The position numbers and the translations under genes were made by a program. The notes under the pieces are model-generated. The model saw nothing but the letters and a program-made list of their open reading frames with translations. It did no database searches and was not told where the DNA came from. Positions 8,195 to 18,703 of a stretch of DNA of 64,000 nt are shown in pieces. This DNA is from CAVVSD01 sp963757125. Its GTDB lineage: Bacteria; Actinomycetota; Thermoleophilia; Solirubrobacterales; Solirubrobacteraceae. Numbering within the stretch: the first letter of the stretch is position 1; the number at the start of each line of letters is the position of its first letter. The DNA is taken from NCBI GenBank assembly GCA_963757125.1, contig CAVWQP010000009.1, positions 744,001 to 808,000 on the forward strand. The letters are read 5' to 3'.

Positions 8195-8853
8195 GAGTGG
8201 CTGTGCAGCGTCGGCTGCGCCGAGAGCCGGCTCGCGGCGGGGACGACGGTCGTCTCGGGCGCCTCGGGGATCTCCTCGGCCACCCGATCCTCCTCGGCCG
8301 CGGAGGCCCGCAGCGCGGAGGAGAAGCTGACGAGGTAGTCGATGGCCGAGCCGACGGTGATGACCGCCGCGGCGACCATGAGCCACTCGTCCGCGTAGAC
8401 GCCGGCGACCACGATCTCGGGGCGCACGATGGCGAGCAGGATCGCGAAGAACTGGACGTTGGTCTTGATCTTGCCCCAGATCGACGGCGCCATGACGAGG
8501 CCGTCCGCGGCGACGACGCCCCGCAGGCCCATGATCACGAGCTCGCGGCCGATGATGATCGTGGCGATCCAGGGGGAGACCCGCTCGACCGCGACGAGCG
8601 CGACGAGCGTGCCCGTGACGAGCAGCTTGTCCGCCGTCGTGTCGAGGAACGACCCGAGCGTCGTGGTGACGTTCCAGCGGCGGGCGAGGTAGCCGTCGAA
8701 GAAGTCCGTGATCGCGGCCACGGCGAACAGGACGCCCGCGACGATCGAGAGCGTGCCGACGTCGTCGTCGTCCAGGACGACGAGCGCCATGATCACCGGC
8801 ACGAGCACGATGCGCACGGAGGACGCCGCAGCGAGGAATCCGCTGGTCTTCAC
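8191..8853 (-). CDS. pgsA: CDP-diacylglycerol-glycerol-3-phosphate 3-phosphatidyltransferase
   Basis: A 220-residue multi-pass membrane enzyme making phosphatidylglycerol phosphate from CDP-diacylglycerol and glycerol 3-phosphate. The CDP-alcohol phosphotransferase signature is intact: DFFDGYLARR, then GSFLDTTADK with the paired aspartates. The last 35 residues are an acidic polar tail beyond the usual family end. Its GTG start follows a TAGGAT -10 by 9 bases, so it probably has its own promoter at the end of the glycerol operon. That placement is logical, since glycerol 3-phosphate is its substrate. A CDP-alcohol transferase with another acceptor is possible. Confidence 0.88.
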   Translation of the reverse strand: MKTSGFLAAASSVRIVLVPVIMALVVLDDDDVGTLSIVAGVLFAVAAITDFFDGYLARRWNVTTTLGSFLDTTADKLLVTGTLVALVAVERVSPWIATIIIGRELVIMGLRGVVAADGLVMAPSIWGKIKTNVQFFAILLAIVRPEIVVAGVYADEWLMVAAAVITVGSAIDYLVSFSSALRASAAEEDRVAEEIPEAPETTVVPAASRLSAQPTLHSHS

Positions 8854-8862
8854 GATCGCGCG

Positions 8863-8868
8863 ATCCTA
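8863..8868 (-). promoter_or_regulatory. -10 box of pgsA
   Basis: Minus-strand TAGGAT, 9 bases before the pgsA GTG. It gives pgsA a near-leaderless transcript separate from the upstream glycerol operon. Confidence 0.45.
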
Positions 8869-8878
8869 GAGGTTGTCG

Positions 8879-11377
8879 TCACGAGAGCTCCGACGAGATC
8901 GCTCGTGCATCGTCCGGCGAGTCGGCGTCGAGGGCGCGCCGCGCGGCGTCGCGGGCACGCTCCAGGTCGAGCTCGCGCAGGGTCTGCTTGACGTCCGCGA
9001 TCCGAGGCGGGGCCATGCTCAGCTCTGATACCCCGAGACCGGCCAGAAGGCGCGCACCGTCCACGTCGCCGGCCAGCTCGCCGCACACGCCGACCCAGCG
9101 GCCGTGCGCCTGTGCGCCCCGCACGGTGAGGTCGACGAGCCGCAGGAGCGCGGGGACCGGGCCCGCCGCGAGGGCCGCCACGTGCTCGTTGCCGCGCTCG
9201 GCGGCCATCGTGTACTGGGCGAGGTCGTTCGTGCCGATCGACAGGAAGTCGAGCTCGCGGGCGAAGCGCTCGGCATCGACCGCGACCGCGGGCACCTCGA
9301 CCATCACCCCGACCTCCAGGGGCGGATCGATGCCCAGGGCACGGCGGGCCTCGTCGAGCGCGGCCCGCGCGGCGCGGACCTCGCCGATCGTCGCGACCAT
9401 CGGGAACATGACCTTGACCGGGTGCTCCGCGGCCGTCCGCAGCACGGCGCGCAGCTGCGCGGCGAGCAGGTCGGGCCGGGCGAGCTGCAGGCGGATGCCG
9501 CGGCGACCCAGGAACGGGTTGGCCTCCGGCTCCTGGGGCAGTGCGCGCAGCGGCTTGTCGGCGCCGACGTCGAGCGTGCGGATGATGAGTGGGCGGCCGC
9601 CGAGCCCGCGCGCGACGGTCGCGTAGGCCTCGGCCTGCTCGTCCTCGTCGGGCAGCTCGTCGCGGTCGAGGAACAGGAACTCCGTGCGCAGCAGGCCGAC
9701 GCCCTCGGCGCCCTGCTCGACGGCCGCGGGCGCGCCGTCGATGTCACCCAGGTTGGCGTAGACGTCGATGGTCGCGCCGTCCGTCGTGACGGCCGGCTCG
9801 GCGGCGTGCCGCAGGGCGACCGTGTGTCGCTCGTCGGCGGCCGCGGCCTGCGCCCGGTGACGCTCGGCGGCGGCCGGGTCGGGGTCGACGCGGACGGTGC
9901 CCGCGTCCCCGTCGAGCAGGAGCGGCGTGCCCTCGGGCACGGCCAGCAGCGACGGGCCCAGCCCGACGACGGTCGGCACGCCGAGCGAGCGGGCGATGAT
10001 CGCCGCGTGGCCCGTCGCCCCGCCGTGCGCGGTCGCGACGCCCGCGACCGTGTCGGGATCGAGCGCCGCGGCGTCGCCCGGCAGCAGCTCATCGGTCACC
10101 AGCACGGCGCCGTCGGCGGCCGCCGAGCTCGTCTCGCCGAGCAGCGCGCGCATCACCCGGCGGCCGACGTCGCGGACGTCCGCGGCGCGCTCGCGCAGGT
10201 AGGCGTCGTCGAGTCCCTCGTACTGCGCGGCGACGGCCTCGGAGGCGTCGTGGACGGCGCGCGCCGCGTTGTGGTGCGCCTCGGCGATCGCGCGCCGGGC
10301 CGGGCCGAGCAGCGCCTCGTCGGTCGCCAGCGCGCCCTGGGCCTCGAAGATCGCCGCCTCGTCGGCGCGGCCGCGGTCGACGAGGTCGTCGCGGGCGGCG
10401 GCGAGGTCCTCGCGCACCTGGGCGAGGGCCTCGTCGAGCCGCCCCGCCTCAGCAGTGGGATCCTCGGCGTCGCCCTCCGGCACCGCCGGCGCGCTGCCGA
10501 TCCTGCGCAATGGGCCGTCGGCGAAGCCGGGGGAGGCGGGGATGCCCTGCAGCAGCGTGTCGGCGGCGGGCGCCTCGGCGGTCTCGGGCTCCCGCGCAGC
10601 CGGAGCCGCCGCCGCGCCGGCGGGCACGATCGAGTCGTCCACTCCGTCGCCGAAGCCGGTGTCCGCGAGGGCACGCACCTCGTTCAGAACCGCGTCGGCG
10701 TCGGGACCGGACGCCTGCACCCGCAGCGTGTGCCCGCCGCGGACGCCGAGCAGCGCGATCTCGGTGAGGCTGCGCGCGGTCGCGGGGCCGCGGCCCGTCG
10801 TCGCGTTGGAGAGCAGCAGCGTCGCGTCGTGGCGAGTGGCGATCTCGACGAGCTTCGCGGCGGGACGGGCGTGCAGCCCGAGGCGGTTGCGGACCGGGAG
10901 CTCCGTCTCCACATCCACCGGCGTCGCCGTGAGTTCGTCGCCCTGCGACGAACTCGCCAAGGGAGACGAAGTCTCCCCGAGCTCGGCCTGCTTGGAGCGC
11001 AGCGCCCCGACGGCCTCCGCGGCGACCTCGTCGAGCGATCCGCCGCCGCCGGCGTTGATCGCCGCCGCGACCGCGCCCTCGACGAGCGGCGCCGCGACGA
11101 GCCGCACCTTCGCCGGGTCCAGCTCCCCGAGCTCGAGCACCATCTGGGCCGTCTGCACCGCGGAGCCGAGGTCCATGAGGACCAGCACGCCGTCGTCGCC
11201 GGACGCCTCGCGCGCGCGCTCGACGGCCGCGCCGATCAGCTCGAAGTCCGTCCCGATCCCGTCCTCGACGCCGCCCGCGGGCTCCAGGTGCGCCTTGTCA
11301 CCGCCCATGGCCTTCGCGAAGTCGATCACGCTCGCGGCCAGCGCCGCGCTGTGCGAGACGACCACGATCCCGACCAC
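8879..11377 (-). CDS. dhaM: fused DhaM-HPr-enzyme I phosphotransferase (PTS-dependent DHA kinase)
   Basis: An 832-residue soluble protein with three PTS modules in order. An EIIA-Man-like DhaM domain (1-130) has its phosphorylated His at residue 9 (VVVSHS). An HPr domain (about 158-245) has His169 in GLHARPAA. Enzyme I (about 275-832) has His457 in GGATGHAAII, the PEP-binding region, and the late VGVCGELAG cysteine. A Ser/Ala/Pro-rich linker joins HPr to EI. It should carry phosphate from PEP to the ADP bound by DhaL, which then phosphorylates dihydroxyacetone on DhaK. The usual EI active-site TCH is TGH. The GTG start lies 3 bases after the glpC stop, making it the last gene of the operon. 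Confidence 0.93.
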   Translation of the reverse strand: MVGIVVVSHSAALAASVIDFAKAMGGDKAHLEPAGGVEDGIGTDFELIGAAVERAREASGDDGVLVLMDLGSAVQTAQMVLELGELDPAKVRLVAAPLVEGAVAAAINAGGGGSLDEVAAEAVGALRSKQAELGETSSPLASSSQGDELTATPVDVETELPVRNRLGLHARPAAKLVEIATRHDATLLLSNATTGRGPATARSLTEIALLGVRGGHTLRVQASGPDADAVLNEVRALADTGFGDGVDDSIVPAGAAAAPAAREPETAEAPAADTLLQGIPASPGFADGPLRRIGSAPAVPEGDAEDPTAEAGRLDEALAQVREDLAAARDDLVDRGRADEAAIFEAQGALATDEALLGPARRAIAEAHHNAARAVHDASEAVAAQYEGLDDAYLRERAADVRDVGRRVMRALLGETSSAAADGAVLVTDELLPGDAAALDPDTVAGVATAHGGATGHAAIIARSLGVPTVVGLGPSLLAVPEGTPLLLDGDAGTVRVDPDPAAAERHRAQAAAADERHTVALRHAAEPAVTTDGATIDVYANLGDIDGAPAAVEQGAEGVGLLRTEFLFLDRDELPDEDEQAEAYATVARGLGGRPLIIRTLDVGADKPLRALPQEPEANPFLGRRGIRLQLARPDLLAAQLRAVLRTAAEHPVKVMFPMVATIGEVRAARAALDEARRALGIDPPLEVGVMVEVPAVAVDAERFARELDFLSIGTNDLAQYTMAAERGNEHVAALAAGPVPALLRLVDLTVRGAQAHGRWVGVCGELAGDVDGARLLAGLGVSELSMAPPRIADVKQTLRELDLERARDAARRALDADSPDDARAISSELS

Positions 11378-11380
11378 GCG

Positions 11381-12619
11381 CTACAGCCCGTAGGCGCGGT
11401 GGAGGATCTCGACGGGATGGAGGTTGGTGACCCCGGTCTCCTTCTCGATGTGCCACCGGCAGGTCTCGCTGTCGCACGCGACGATCGTCGGGTCGGCCTC
11501 GCGCACCTGCGCGAAGAGGTCGGCGCCGACGTCCAGCGAGATCTGGCGCTTCTCCTCCTTGAGCCCGTACGTGCCGCCGATCCCGCAGCAGTGCGAGTGC
11601 ATCTCGACCGTCTCGAGCCCGGGGACGAGGGCGAAGAGATCGAGCGCCGGCTTGCCGATGTTGTGCCCCTGCTGCTGGCACGGGGCGTGGTACGCGACGA
11701 CCTCCTCCACCGGCTGGAAGTCGGTGCGCAGCTCGCCGCGGTCGTGCAGGTCGAGGAGGAACTCGCAGATGTCGAACGTGTGCTCGGAGACGACGCGGAC
11801 GTCGGGATCCTCGTCGAGCCCGAGGATCTCCCGGGCCTCGCGCTTGACCATGAGCGTGCAGCTCGTCGCGACGCCGACGATCGTCTTGCCCTCGCGCGCG
11901 TGCGGCGCGAGGTGCTTCGCCAGGCGCTTCGAGTAGGCCCGGCCGGCCGGGAAGATGCCGTTGGACTGCAGCGGCAGCCCGCAGCAGCCCTGCTTCGGGA
12001 CCGTCACCTTGAAGCCGTTGTGCTCGAGGATCGCGACGGTCTTCTCGCCGAGGTCGGGCTCGTAGTAGTTCGTCCCGCAGCCGTGGAAGAAGACGACTTC
12101 CTTCGTCGCCTCCGGCGGCGCGGCGTGGCGCTTGGCCCAGCGCTGGAACGTCGTCCCCGCGAACTTGGGGAGCGCGGCGTCCTTGTGGATGCCGAGGATC
12201 TTCTGCGCGAGCGCCCGCAGCGGCCGGTTGGCCAGGGTCCAGTTCGCGAGGGGGGCGACGGGCGTGCCGAGCGCGCCGAGCTTGTCGGGTCGCCCGAGGA
12301 GCTGGTTGCGCAGCGGGACGCCCTCGGCCTCGGCGAGCTTCGCCTTGGCGCGGGTGTTGATCTCCGCGATGTGCACGCCCTGCGGGCAGACCTTCGTGCA
12401 GATGCCGCAGCTCGAGCAGTAGTCGACGGAGGCGTCCGGCGTGACCTCCTCGCCGGTGCGGAACCGCTCGGCCTGCGGGCCGACGTACTTCGGCCCCGGG
12501 AAGAGCGAGGTGGCGTTGGAGTAGGGGCAGTGCGTCTCGCAGATCGTGCACTTGACGCAGTGGTCGAGCGAGCCGCGGATCAGCCCGAGCAGGACGTCGT
12601 CCTCCGGGATCGTGCTCAT
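11381..12619 (-). CDS. glpC: anaerobic glycerol-3-phosphate dehydrogenase subunit C
   Basis: A 412-residue iron-sulfur subunit that passes electrons from the GlpAB flavoprotein to membrane quinone. Two 4Fe-4S motifs near the N-terminus (CVKCTICETHCP and CSSCGICTKVCP) precede two CCG-type cysteine-rich domains (GCCGLPL and HCCGIGGTYG), the layout of GlpC and heterodisulfide-reductase-like subunits. Its ATG overlaps the glpB stop by 4 bases (ATGA). Together with glpA and glpB it forms the complete three-subunit enzyme. Confidence 0.93.
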   Translation of the reverse strand: MSTIPEDDVLLGLIRGSLDHCVKCTICETHCPYSNATSLFPGPKYVGPQAERFRTGEEVTPDASVDYCSSCGICTKVCPQGVHIAEINTRAKAKLAEAEGVPLRNQLLGRPDKLGALGTPVAPLANWTLANRPLRALAQKILGIHKDAALPKFAGTTFQRWAKRHAAPPEATKEVVFFHGCGTNYYEPDLGEKTVAILEHNGFKVTVPKQGCCGLPLQSNGIFPAGRAYSKRLAKHLAPHAREGKTIVGVATSCTLMVKREAREILGLDEDPDVRVVSEHTFDICEFLLDLHDRGELRTDFQPVEEVVAYHAPCQQQGHNIGKPALDLFALVPGLETVEMHSHCCGIGGTYGLKEEKRQISLDVGADLFAQVREADPTIVACDSETCRWHIEKETGVTNLHPVEILHRAYGL

Positions 12620-13875
12620 GCCGCCGTCCTGACCGAGGCCGCCGTGGCCACGATTTCGCCCGCGGCGTGGTAGCCCGTCGTCACGCTGATCCCCTCACCT
12701 GAGTGCTCCTTCCAAGGAACTGCGCCTCCGATGGACGCGCCGGCGACGAGCACTCGCTCGTGCACGCGCGAGCCATCGGGGCCGACGGGGCGCAGGCCCG
12801 CGTCGACCGCCACGCCCACTCGGGCCATCGGCTGCACGTCGAAGTAGTCGGGCACGAACCGCGCCTCGCCCGCCGCCGGGACGTGCGCGAGCGGCAGGTC
12901 GAGCACCGTCTCGCGTGCCCGCCAGTCGGCGTCGAGCATGATCGAGCCCTCGGCGAAGCCGCCGGTCGCGAGCACGAGCCAGTCGGCTCGGTGCTCGATG
13001 TCGCGGGCGGCCGCCTTCGCGCGGATCGTCACGCCGCCGGCGTCCGGCTCAGCGCCGACGACCTCCGACCCGAGGATCACGCGGCCCCCGGCCGCACGCA
13101 GTGCGTCGGTGAGGATCCGGTCGACGCGCAGGCCGGGGACGGACGGAGGCACCGTCGGGATCTCGAAGACGGGCCGTCCGAGCCGGTCCTGCAGCTCGCT
13201 CCAGACCGTGTGCGCGTGGCGCAGGCCGAGCGCGGCCGGGAACCCGACCCGCTCGCCCGACCTCAACCGCACCGCGAGCTGGGACGCCAGCAGCGAGCGG
13301 ACCTCCGGGCGGTCCAGCTCGCGCGCGAGCGCCACCGTGTTGACGTCGACGCGGTCGAACGGGATGTCCAGCTCGACGGCGCGGGCGGGCACCCCGGCCC
13401 GCTGCAGGTTGTCGGCGAGCAGCGCAGGATGGAAGTCCTTGAGCTGGCGCAGGCCGACGATGACCATCGGCTCGTCGCGGCGCAGATCACCCTCCGCCAT
13501 CGTGACCGGCACGAGCGCGGACGGGCGCCAGGCGCCGACGGCGCTGGGGAGCAGGATGTTCCGGTCGAGCCCGCCGGTGTACGGATAGCGGTCGGCCATG
13601 AGGTCGGAGAACCACGCGAGCGCCTCGCCGATCGCCGCCTCGCCGGTGCGGGCGTAGGGGTGGTCGGGGTTGTCGGCGAGGAAGCCGCCGAGCGACGCCA
13701 GGGGCGAGTCGACCCGCTCCGGCGCGTAGCCCAGCACGTCGATGGTCAGCGGCGAGAGGTGCGTGGCGCCCGCGCCCTTGGCGAGGACGAGGACCTTCCG
13801 CCCGGACTGGGCGGCGCGGACGGCGGCGGTGAGCCCGGCGGTGCCGGCGCCCGCGACGATGACGTCCCACCTCAT
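12616..13875 (-). CDS. glpB: anaerobic glycerol-3-phosphate dehydrogenase subunit B
   Basis: A 419-residue FAD/NAD-binding flavoprotein subunit. MRWDVIVAGAGTAGLTAA is the N-terminal dinucleotide-binding motif, LVLATGGFAEG the second, and the end (ISVTTGYHAAGEIVA) matches the GlpB family. It overlaps both glpA upstream and glpC downstream as ATGA, giving strict translational coupling. The start at 13875 is fixed by the motif beginning three residues later. Confidence 0.92.
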   Translation of the reverse strand: MRWDVIVAGAGTAGLTAAVRAAQSGRKVLVLAKGAGATHLSPLTIDVLGYAPERVDSPLASLGGFLADNPDHPYARTGEAAIGEALAWFSDLMADRYPYTGGLDRNILLPSAVGAWRPSALVPVTMAEGDLRRDEPMVIVGLRQLKDFHPALLADNLQRAGVPARAVELDIPFDRVDVNTVALARELDRPEVRSLLASQLAVRLRSGERVGFPAALGLRHAHTVWSELQDRLGRPVFEIPTVPPSVPGLRVDRILTDALRAAGGRVILGSEVVGAEPDAGGVTIRAKAAARDIEHRADWLVLATGGFAEGSIMLDADWRARETVLDLPLAHVPAAGEARFVPDYFDVQPMARVGVAVDAGLRPVGPDGSRVHERVLVAGASIGGAVPWKEHSGEGISVTTGYHAAGEIVATAASVRTAA

Positions 13876-15476
13876 GACGCCTCCCGCGCGGTCGCCGCCG
13901 CGACGTCCCGCTCCGGCTCGCGCGGCAGGTGCTCCACGTCGAGGACGCCCTGGAAGATCCAGTCGTCCAGCCGCGCCTGGCGCAGCTGGTCGCCGTAGAG
14001 GATCGGGTACACGCCCTTCCAGCGCTCCTCGAGGAACGAGCGCATGCTCGTGTTGGCCTCCGCGGCCGTCAGCCGGTCGAGCGAGTGGAGGATCCCGGTG
14101 GCGCGCGGGATGCAGAAGCCACCCTGGCAGGGGCCCATGCCCAGTCGCAGGCTGCGGCGGATGTCGTCGAGGTTCTGCGAGCCGCGCGCCCGCATCCCCG
14201 CCTCGAGGGTGCTGCGCTCGATGAGCTCGCACTCGCAGATGAGCTGCTCGGTCTTCAGATGGCGGTCGCGGGCACGCAGACGGGTGCCCGGCGACATGTA
14301 CGCGCCGTCCTCCGAGCCGGGCAGTGCGGTCGTCTTCGTCGTGCACGGCCGGTCGTGGCCGAGCTGCTCGACCATCGCGTCGACGGCCTCCTCGGCCATG
14401 AGCCGGTAGGTCGTCAGCTTGCCGCCGGTGATCGTGATGAAGCCGCCGACGCCGTCGCGCTCGCCGTGGTCGAGCAGCGCGGTCCCGCGGCTGACGTCGC
14501 GCGTCGAGCCGCCCGCGCCCGCCTTCTTGTCGTCGAACAGGGGGCGCACGCCCGCCCACACGCGCATCGCGCGGTGGTTGCGGAAGCCCGGCACGAGGCG
14601 CTCGCCGTCGGCGAGCATCGCGTCGACCTCCTCCTGCGTGACCGGCAGGTCGTCCGGGTGCTCGGAGCGGATGTCCGTCGTCCCGATGACGCTGACGGTC
14701 CGGATCGGGACGATGATGTCGCCGTCCGCGGGAATGGTGCAGCGGTTGACCACCGTGTTCACCAGCCGGTGGTTCATCGCGATCATGATGCCCTTGCCGG
14801 GCACGACGGAGACGCCCTCGATGCCCGCCATCTCCGCGATCTCGTGCGCCCATGCGCCGCCGGCGTTGATCGTGAAAGCGGCCTGCACCTCGACCGTCTC
14901 GCCGGTGCGCTCGTCGTGCAGGCGCGCGCCGGTGACGGCGTCGCCGTCACGGTGCAGCTCGACGCAGCGGTGGTAGGGGAGGATGCGCGCGCCGCGCGTG
15001 GCGGCGCCGTTGGCCAGCGCCCAGACGAGCTGCCACACGTCGACCGACGCGTCGGCCACGGTGAAGGCCCGCTTGATGCCCGGGTTGAGCCTCGGCTCGC
15101 GGCGCAGCGCCTCGGCGACGGGGATCTCCTCCGTCGGAAGCCCGGCCTCGGCGCAGCCCGCGAGGAACTGGTCGCCGTACGCGGGGTCGTCGTCGGGCGT
15201 CGTGACGAAGAGCCCCCCGGTGTCCTCGATCGCCGCGGACGCGACGCTGCGGACGATCGCGTTCTCCTCCACGCACTCGCGTGCCGCGATCGGGTCCTTC
15301 ACGACGTAACGGCCGCCGGAGTGCAGGAGGCCGTGGAAGCGGCCGCTCGTGCCCTCGGCGAGGTCGGCGCGGTCGACGAGGATGACGTCGTATCCGCGCA
15401 GTGCGGCGTCCCAGGCGATCCCGGCGCCGGTGCCGCCGCCACCGACGACGAGCACCTCGGTCTGCAACGTGGTCAT
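13872..15476 (-). CDS. glpA: anaerobic glycerol-3-phosphate dehydrogenase subunit A
   Basis: A 534-residue FAD-dependent catalytic subunit oxidising glycerol 3-phosphate to dihydroxyacetone phosphate. The N-terminal VLVVGGGGTGAGIAWDAA binds FAD, GRFHGLLHSGGRYV is the GlpA/GlpD substrate-domain motif, and the C-terminal BFD-like [2Fe-2S] domain is visible as CECE ... GMGPCQGGFC. That C-terminal domain separates GlpA from aerobic GlpD. The ATG at 15476 is chosen over an upstream frame start because the FAD motif begins 8 residues later. Confidence 0.94.
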   Translation of the reverse strand: MTTLQTEVLVVGGGGTGAGIAWDAALRGYDVILVDRADLAEGTSGRFHGLLHSGGRYVVKDPIAARECVEENAIVRSVASAAIEDTGGLFVTTPDDDPAYGDQFLAGCAEAGLPTEEIPVAEALRREPRLNPGIKRAFTVADASVDVWQLVWALANGAATRGARILPYHRCVELHRDGDAVTGARLHDERTGETVEVQAAFTINAGGAWAHEIAEMAGIEGVSVVPGKGIMIAMNHRLVNTVVNRCTIPADGDIIVPIRTVSVIGTTDIRSEHPDDLPVTQEEVDAMLADGERLVPGFRNHRAMRVWAGVRPLFDDKKAGAGGSTRDVSRGTALLDHGERDGVGGFITITGGKLTTYRLMAEEAVDAMVEQLGHDRPCTTKTTALPGSEDGAYMSPGTRLRARDRHLKTEQLICECELIERSTLEAGMRARGSQNLDDIRRSLRLGMGPCQGGFCIPRATGILHSLDRLTAAEANTSMRSFLEERWKGVYPILYGDQLRQARLDDWIFQGVLDVEHLPREPERDVAAATAREAS

Positions 15477-15543
15477 GCCGCGATCCAGTCTCGCACGGCG
15501 GGGTGGCGCGCCCGAGCGCGCCACCCCTTCCGGCGCGTGCTCG

Positions 15544-17049
15544 CTACTCGTTCTCGAACCAGTCGAAGGTCCGCGTCACGGCCTTCTTCCAGAACTTGAA
15601 GTACTCGTCGCGCTGGGCGGAGTCCATCTTGGGCTCCCAGCGCTTGTCCTCCTGCCAGTTCTCGCGCAGGTCCTCCTGCTCGGCCCAGAACCCGGTGGCC
15701 AGGCCCGCGGCGTACGCGGCGCCCAGCGCCGTGGTCTCCGCCACGACCGGCCGGATGACCGGCACGCCGAGCAGATCGGCCTGGAACTGCATGAGCAGCT
15801 CGTTCTGCACCATGCCGCCGTCGACCTTCAGCGACTCCAGGTCGACGCCCGAGTCCTGGTTCATCGCCTCGACGATCTCACGGCTCTGGTAGGCCGTCGC
15901 CTCGAGCGTCGCCCGCGCGATGTGGCCCGCCGTGACGAAGCGGGTCAGGCCGGCGAAGACGCCGCGCGCGTTGGACTTCCAGTACGGCGCGAACAGGCCC
16001 GAGAACGCCGGGACGATGTACAGGCCGCCGTTGTCGTCGACCGACTCGGCGAGCTCCTCGACCTCAGGCGCCGCGTTGATGAGCTTGAGGTTGTCGCGCA
16101 GCCACTGCACGAGCGAGCCGGTGACCGCGATCGAGCCCTCGAGCGCGTACACCGCGTCGTTGTCGCCGATCTTGTAGCAGACGGTCGTCAGCAGGCCGTT
16201 CTTGGACTGGACCGCCTCCGTGCCCGTGTTGAGCAGGAGGAAGTTGCCCGTGCCGTACGTGTTCTTGGCCTCGCCGACGGCGAAGCAGGTCTGCCCGAAG
16301 GTCGCCGCCTGCTGATCGCCCAGGTCGCCGGCGATCTTCACGCCGGCCATCTTGCCGCCCTTGACCTCGCCGTAGACCTCGCTCGACGCGCGGACCTCGG
16401 GGAGCATCGACATCGGGACGCCGATGATGGACGCGATGTCCTCGTCCCACGCCAGCTTGTTGAGGTCGAACAGGAGCGTGCGGCTCGCGTTCGTGACGTC
16501 GGTCATGTGCAGACCGCCGTCCTTGCCGCCGGTCAGGTTCCAGATGACCCAGGTGTCCATGTTGCCGAACAGCAGGTCGCCCGACTCGGCCTTCTCCTTG
16601 GCGCCGTCGACGTTGTCGAGGATCCACCGGACCTTGGGGCCCGAGAAGTAGGTGGCCAGCGGCAGGCCGGTCTGCTCCTTGAAGCGGTCCTGACCCCCGT
16701 CGGCCGAGAACTGGTCGACGAGCTTGTCGGTGCGCGTGTCCTGCCAGACGATCGCGTTGTGGATCGGCTGACCGGTGGTCTTGTCCCAGACCACCGCGGT
16801 CTCGCGCTGGTTGGTGATGCCGAGCCCCGCGATGTCGTCGGCGCTCGCGCCGGCGGAGTCGAGGGCCTCGTCGATGACCTCCTGCGACCGCGCCCAGATC
16901 TCCAGGGCGTCGTGCTCGACCCAGCCCGGCTTCGGGAAGATCTGCTCGTGTTCCTTCTGCGACACGGACACGACCCGTCCGGCGTGGTCGAAGATCATCG
17001 CTCGCGTGCTCGTCGTGCCCTGATCCAGGGCTGCTGCGTACTTCGGCAC
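15544..17049 (-). CDS. glpK: glycerol kinase
   Basis: A 501-residue FGGY-family kinase making glycerol 3-phosphate from glycerol and ATP. The N-terminal ALDQGTTSTRAMIFD phosphate loop, PGWVEHD, GLGITNQRET and DLGDQQAATFG are characteristic. In many Firmicutes this kinase is activated by HPr at a histidine shortly before the GDQQA segment. The corresponding stretch here (EVKGGKMAGVKI) has no histidine, so that control is probably absent despite the HPr domain encoded in the same operon. GTG start with AGAGAGGA upstream. Confidence 0.96.
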   Translation of the reverse strand: MPKYAAALDQGTTSTRAMIFDHAGRVVSVSQKEHEQIFPKPGWVEHDALEIWARSQEVIDEALDSAGASADDIAGLGITNQRETAVVWDKTTGQPIHNAIVWQDTRTDKLVDQFSADGGQDRFKEQTGLPLATYFSGPKVRWILDNVDGAKEKAESGDLLFGNMDTWVIWNLTGGKDGGLHMTDVTNASRTLLFDLNKLAWDEDIASIIGVPMSMLPEVRASSEVYGEVKGGKMAGVKIAGDLGDQQAATFGQTCFAVGEAKNTYGTGNFLLLNTGTEAVQSKNGLLTTVCYKIGDNDAVYALEGSIAVTGSLVQWLRDNLKLINAAPEVEELAESVDDNGGLYIVPAFSGLFAPYWKSNARGVFAGLTRFVTAGHIARATLEATAYQSREIVEAMNQDSGVDLESLKVDGGMVQNELLMQFQADLLGVPVIRPVVAETTALGAAYAAGLATGFWAEQEDLRENWQEDKRWEPKMDSAQRDEYFKFWKKAVTRTFDWFENE

Positions 17050-17063
17050 GGTGCTGTTCCTCT

Positions 17064-17690
17064 CTAGCTTGGGTTCGCGAAGGCCTGTGCTGCGGCCCTC
17101 ATCATCAGGGCGGAGGACGTTGCCCCCGGATCCTGGTGCCCGCTGCTCCTGTCGCCCAGGTAGCTGGCGCGGCCCTTGCGCGCGACGAGGGGGATCGTCG
17201 CCCGCATGCCCTCCTCTGCCGCATCGGCGGCCCGTTCGGCCGCCGTCACGAGGTCCCCGCCCTCCGCGAGTGCGTCCGCGGCGGGGATGAGCGCATCAAG
17301 CATGGTCTTGTCACCGGGCTCCGCCTTGCCGCGCGCGCGGACGCCGTCGACGCCCGCGCGCACCGCGGCTGCGAAGCCGTCGGTGTCGAGCTCGGAGCTG
17401 CCTGCCGCGGACTGGCCCGCCTGGAGGAAGAACGTCCCGTACAGCGGGCCGCCGGCACCACCGACGCTCGACACGAGCGCCATGCCGACGGCCTTCAGTG
17501 CCGCACCGACGTCATCCCCCTCGAGGGTGTCCAGCTTCTCCACCGCCTTGCGCAACCCGCGGTCCATGTTCGACCCGTGGTCGCCGTCGCCGATCGCCTG
17601 GTCGAGCTTCGTCAGCTCGCCCTTGCGCTCGGCGACCTCGGCGGCGAAGCGCCGCACCCAGTCCGTGACCTGCCCGTACCCCGCGCTCAT
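17064..17690 (-). CDS. dhaL: dihydroxyacetone kinase ADP-binding subunit DhaL
   Basis: A 208-residue helical-barrel subunit holding ADP and two Mg ions as a permanent cofactor. The Mg-binding DxDxGxN is seen as GDGDHGSNM, the phosphate loop as SVGGAGGPLYGTFF, and GDKTMLDAL and RASYLGDRSSGHQDPGA follow, all DhaL signatures. It works with DhaK upstream and with the DhaM domain at the operon end, which rephosphorylates the bound ADP. The start at 17690 is 10 bases after the dhaK stop. Confidence 0.94.
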   Translation of the reverse strand: MSAGYGQVTDWVRRFAAEVAERKGELTKLDQAIGDGDHGSNMDRGLRKAVEKLDTLEGDDVGAALKAVGMALVSSVGGAGGPLYGTFFLQAGQSAAGSSELDTDGFAAAVRAGVDGVRARGKAEPGDKTMLDALIPAADALAEGGDLVTAAERAADAAEEGMRATIPLVARKGRASYLGDRSSGHQDPGATSSALMMRAAAQAFANPS

Positions 17691-17700
17691 CGGCTGATCA

Positions 17701-18699
<999 letters not shown>

Positions 18700-18703
18700 G
18701 CGA

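Noticed and set aside
9104..12673. 1189-codon plus-strand frame antisense to the dhaM fusion and glpC
   Set aside because: No domain or motif is recognisable and it runs opposite two genes with complete motif sets; a composition artefact.
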